Source of the DNA: an uncultured Caulobacteraceae bacterium
GTDB taxonomy: Bacteria; Pseudomonadota; Alphaproteobacteria; Caulobacterales; Caulobacteraceae
DNA length: 64,000 nt
Assembly (NCBI GenBank): GCA_937138625.1
Contig: CAKZPF010000004.1
Coordinates: 434,001-498,000, forward strand
Direction: 5' to 3'
The notes under the pieces were generated by a model. The model saw nothing but the letters and a program-made list of their open reading frames with translations, searched no databases and was not told the origin of the DNA. Within the stretch, counting starts at the first letter, position 1; each line of letters starts with the position of its first letter. The position numbers and the translations under genes are program-made. Of the stretch, positions 61,094-64,000 are shown piece after piece.

Positions 61094-62086
61094 TTAGTAT
61101 TTGAAGTTGATCATTTTGCGCATCACCATGATGCCCATCACTTCCCAGAACAAACAGCCCAGCAGCATCATTTGACCGCGCGGATCGTGGAACATGGGGT
61201 CCATATAGCCTTTGGATGTCATCATCACGAGCAACATCACAATCACAGGCAACGAGCCAATGATCATGGCTGACGCCACGGCCTCGGCGGCCAGGGCTTT
61301 TACTTTTTCTCGCAACATTTTTCGGGCGCGCAACACGGCAGACAGGTTGCCCAAAGCCTCGGCCAAATTCCCGCCCGACTTACGCTGAATGGTAATCACG
61401 ATCCGGAAAAAGTTAGCTTCCGGTGTGGGCATGCGCTCGTACATCCTGTTCAAAGCGGGCTCGATCTCGACGCCCATGGCCAGCGACTCGTTCAAGCGAC
61501 GGAACTCGCTGCGCACAGGCTCGGGGCTTTCCCGGGCAATGATCTGCAAACATTCCTGCACTGGCAGGCCCGATTTGATCCCGCGGACAATCACGTCCAT
61601 GGCGTTGGGGAACTCAGCGGTGAACGCCTTCATGCGGCGCTTGCGCAAAAAGTTCAGCACCCAAATTGGCAGACCAAAGGCCACCGTGGCACCAAAAGCC
61701 ATGGCCAGAAACGGATGAGCCTTGTAGAAAAACATGGCCAGCAGAAAAACCAGCAAGCCCATGCCGGCAAATAGGCCAAAATAGGCAGCGGGGGGCACCT
61801 CAAGGCCCGCTTGGGCCACGCGGTCGCTCATGTTGAATTTCTGCGCTTGCTTGCGCCCCTCGGCCATGGCCTTCAGGTCTTTGGCCAGTTTTTTGCGACG
61901 GCGCGTGGTCTCGTCATCCGCCCCCTTGCGGCGCAAGCTGGGCCCTCCTGTGGCCACCACGGCATGGGCACGAGATGCAGCTTTGAAGCGGTCTGCCCAC
62001 TTCAGATCATAAAGCAGCCAGCCAAACCCACCGACCGATACCAAGGCCAGAAGGAAATATAGTGTCAGGTTGCCGTCAAATGCCAT
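61094..62086 (-). CDS. tadB: Tad pilus inner-membrane protein TadB
   Basis: Paralogue of TadC with a T2SSF domain. The 330-residue protein has an N-terminal helix (about residues 7-27), helices at about 100-150, the core FPNAMDVIVRGIKSGLPVQECL and IVITIQRKSGGNLAEALGNLS in blocks, and C-terminal helices (about 270-320). Acts with the ATPase TadA to extrude Flp pilin. Confidence 0.95.
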   Translation of the reverse strand: MAFDGNLTLYFLLALVSVGGFGWLLYDLKWADRFKAASRAHAVVATGGPSLRRKGADDETTRRRKKLAKDLKAMAEGRKQAQKFNMSDRVAQAGLEVPPAAYFGLFAGMGLLVFLLAMFFYKAHPFLAMAFGATVAFGLPIWVLNFLRKRRMKAFTAEFPNAMDVIVRGIKSGLPVQECLQIIARESPEPVRSEFRRLNESLAMGVEIEPALNRMYERMPTPEANFFRIVITIQRKSGGNLAEALGNLSAVLRARKMLREKVKALAAEAVASAMIIGSLPVIVMLLVMMTSKGYMDPMFHDPRGQMMLLGCLFWEVMGIMVMRKMINFKY

Positions 62087-62104
62087 GTTTCAGCCTTCCG
62101 CGTC

Positions 62105-63616
62105 TTAGCTTTCCGCAGCGTCCAGGGCCTCGGCCAGTTCTTTTTCCAAGCCAAAGTAACGTGCCCGGTCCCAGAAACGGGGCCGTGCAATCCCGGTCGA
62201 GCGATGCTTGCCGATGATCTTGCCATCGGCATCTTCGCCCGAAATGTCGTAAAGGAAGATATCTTGGGTGACGATGACATCGCCCTCCATGCCCAAGACC
62301 TCGGTGATATGCGTTATTCGACGCGAGCCATCCCGCAAACGCGCCGCGTGCACGATCACATCAATAGAGCCCACAATCATCTCGCGGATGGTGCGCACCG
62401 GCAGCTGGAAGCCGCCCATGGTGATCATGCTTTCCAAACGTGACAAAGCCTCACGCGGGGAGTTTGCGTGCAAGGTGCCCATGGAGCCATCGTGGCCCGT
62501 GTTCATGGCTTGCAGCAGGTCAAAGGCCTCGGGTCCGCGCACCTCACCGACAATGATCCGCTCGGGACGCATCCGCAAACAGTTGCGCACCAGGTCCCGC
62601 ATGGTGACCTGACCTTTGCCCTCCAGGTTCGGTGGACGGGTTTCCAGGCGCACCACGTGGGGCTGTTGCAATTGCAATTCCGCCGCGTCTTCGCAAGTGA
62701 TCACACGCTCGCCGGGATCAATGAAGGCCGTCAAACAGTTCAACAACGTCGTCTTACCCGAACCAGTTCCGCCCGAGACCAAGATGTTGGTCCGCGAGGC
62801 CCCGATGACGCCCAACACACGGGCCCCTTCAGGCGAAATGGATTGGAAATCCACCAGGTCCCGCATGGTCAATTTGTCTCTGCGGAATTTCCGGATGGTC
62901 AGGGTGGGCCCCTCAAGCGCCAAGGGCGGCACGATCACGTTCACACGCGAGCCATCAGGCAAGCGGGCGTCACAGATGGGGCTGGATTCATCCACACGCC
63001 GGCCCACCTGGCTGACGATGCGTTGGCAAATGTTCATCAACTGATCATTGTCGCGGAAGCGCACATTGGTCAGCTGGACTTTCCCGCCCACCTCGATGAA
63101 CACACGACCCGAACCATTGACCATGATATCGGCAATGTCATCGCGTGCCAATAAAGGCTCCAGCGGGCCATAGCCCAGAATGTCATTGATGATGTCCTGC
63201 AGCAGGTGTTCTTGCTCGGCCACCGACAGGCTGACGTTTTTGATCGAAATGATCTCGGCCACGATGTCGCGGATCTCGTCTGCGGCATCTTGTTGATCCA
63301 TCGAGGCCAACTGCCCCAGATCAATGGTGTCCAACAGCGCGTTGAAAATCACTGTCTTGGTTTTGTAGTAGGCCTCAGATTGATTTTTATCCACCGACAT
63401 GGTGGGCCGGTCATTGGCCGCAATCTTGTCGCTGGTGCGCTTGGCCTTAGGGGCAGCCGCGGCTTGGGCCATGGGCGCAATTTTCTGCGCCTGGGCCACT
63501 GCTGGCGGCGTAGCCATCTTGGGCTCTGCCATCGACGCCTTCAAGGGGGCGTTCAGATCCTGGGCTGGATCCGCGGCTTTTTGTGGCGTTGCGTCACTTG
63601 TGCGTTTTCCAAACAC
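62105..63616 (-). CDS. tadA: Tad pilus ATPase TadA/CpaF
   Basis: Hexameric secretion ATPase driving pilus assembly and retraction. The 503-residue protein has a disordered Ala/Lys-rich N-terminus (about 1-80), an N-terminal domain ([27 protein letters not shown] in blocks), Walker [49 protein letters not shown] in blocks (Walker B region and His box). Length is usual for CpaF with its extension. First complete gene of the tad operon. Confidence 0.97.
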   Translation of the reverse strand: MFGKRTSDATPQKAADPAQDLNAPLKASMAEPKMATPPAVAQAQKIAPMAQAAAAPKAKRTSDKIAANDRPTMSVDKNQSEAYYKTKTVIFNALLDTIDLGQLASMDQQDAADEIRDIVAEIISIKNVSLSVAEQEHLLQDIINDILGYGPLEPLLARDDIADIMVNGSGRVFIEVGGKVQLTNVRFRDNDQLMNICQRIVSQVGRRVDESSPICDARLPDGSRVNVIVPPLALEGPTLTIRKFRRDKLTMRDLVDFQSISPEGARVLGVIGASRTNILVSGGTGSGKTTLLNCLTAFIDPGERVITCEDAAELQLQQPHVVRLETRPPNLEGKGQVTMRDLVRNCLRMRPERIIVGEVRGPEAFDLLQAMNTGHDGSMGTLHANSPREALSRLESMITMGGFQLPVRTIREMIVGSIDVIVHAARLRDGSRRITHITEVLGMEGDVIVTQDIFLYDISGEDADGKIIGKHRSTGIARPRFWDRARYFGLEKELAEALDAAES

Positions 63617-63642
63617 TCTGAATTCCCCCGTAGGCTTTTCGC

Positions 63643-64000
63643 TTAGGACCGCATGAACGAGAACAGCGAGGATTTTGACCCTTTGGTCGCTCCCTCGGAC
63701 ACTTCCCGTTTGGTCAGGGCCGAAGCCAGGTGCAGAATGCCTTCTGCAGCCTTGGACTTGGCGTTGATTTCATACAGCATGTTGCCGTTGTTGGCGGCCA
63801 CGCCGAACAGTTTCGGATCATAAGGCAGCACCAAGGCAGGCTCGACGCCCAAAGCCTCGGCAAAGTCTTTGACAGGAATTTCCGGGCGATTGACCACGCC
63901 CACCTGGTTCAAGACCACTTGTGGTGGCGCATCGTTGGGGCGCGCCGCGCGCACAAGGTCAATCATGTTTTTGGTGTTGCGCAGACTGGCCAGATCCGGT
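63643..64000 (-). CDS. cpaE: Tad pilus assembly protein CpaE/TadZ, partial
   Basis: C-terminal about 118 codons of a ParA/MinD-like pilus localisation protein; the 5' end lies beyond the window. The frame is open to the last base (DLASLRNTKNMIDLVRAA at its start) and contains NQVGVVNRPEIPVKDFAEALG and LPYDPKLFGVAANNGNML, as in CpaE. In Caulobacter CpaE places the pilus machinery at the pole. It precedes tadA by about 26 bp. Confidence 0.93.
   Translation of the reverse strand, partial: PDLASLRNTKNMIDLVRAARPNDAPPQVVLNQVGVVNRPEIPVKDFAEALGVEPALVLPYDPKLFGVAANNGNMLYEINAKSKAAEGILHLASALTKREVSEGATKGSKSSLFSFMRS

Overview
The window is chromosomal DNA of an alphaproteobacterium. The support is a set of genes largely confined to that class or read most easily there: the ClpXP adaptors CpdR (23595-23954) and RcdA (19616-20155), the nucleoid protein GapR (6038-6316), the DUF1013/TrcR regulator (17210-18004), a DUF1192 protein, COQ9, PhaR/PhaB, a short aa3-oxidase subunit IV and an isolated CcoS. 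Kdo/LPS genes (kdsD, kdsB, lptA, lptB, lptC) show a Gram-negative envelope, motA a flagellar motor, and phaR/phaB a polyhydroxyalkanoate cycle. I cannot resolve the order; it does not look like a typical Rhizobiales or Rhodobacterales layout.

Layout. 0-5 kb: an EAL-type c-di-GMP enzyme, phaR/phaB and a lytic transglycosylase. 5-12 kb: bL36, a TPR protein, gapR, a sigma-54 response regulator divergent from glmS, and small respiratory and ribosomal genes. 12-20 kb: COQ9, purEK, a diguanylate cyclase, ubiX, trcR, a quinone oxidoreductase and rcdA. 20-30 kb: bL31, an ABC exporter, an XRE regulator, tRNA-Val, cpdR, typA, mnmC and motA. 30-37.8 kb: hydrolase, SCP2, methyltransferase and pentapeptide genes, a RibD fragment, gpmA, kdsD and a phosphohexomutase. 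42.5-54.5 kb: ugd, rpoN, lptB-lptA-lptC, an FkbM methyltransferase, a probable 6S RNA, def, rmuC, dnaX-ybaB-recR, the SRP RNA and kdsB. 54.6-64 kb: a cytochrome c, two EF-hand proteins, an NlpC/P60 peptidase with a MarR regulator, leucyl aminopeptidase and a Tad pilus locus (tadD convergent with cpaE-tadA-tadB-tadC) that runs off the end.

The most unusual region is 37.8-42.4 kb, between the phosphohexomutase gene and ugd. It holds three tandem cassettes. Each begins with a nearly constant 5' segment encoding a phage MuF/SPP1-gp7-like motif, followed by a divergent C-terminal domain, and each is paired with a membrane-protein gene. In cassettes 2 and 3 the membrane gene converges on the first gene and also has a constant 5' end, so the outer ends are conserved and the core is variable. 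A copy of the 3' end of the phosphohexomutase gene lies before cassette 3, and the first copy is broken by a single in-frame stop. I interpret this as a recombining effector/immunity-like array. That function is inference; the repeat structure is directly visible.

Other points worth attention are a 186-nt rod-shaped RNA with its own promoter and terminator (best guess 6S RNA), a ribosomal protein bS21 gene whose only well-placed start is AUC, a 40-bp duplicate of the tRNA-Val 3' end, a RibD lacking its reductase domain, and a 47-codon membrane peptide gene coupled to kdsD.
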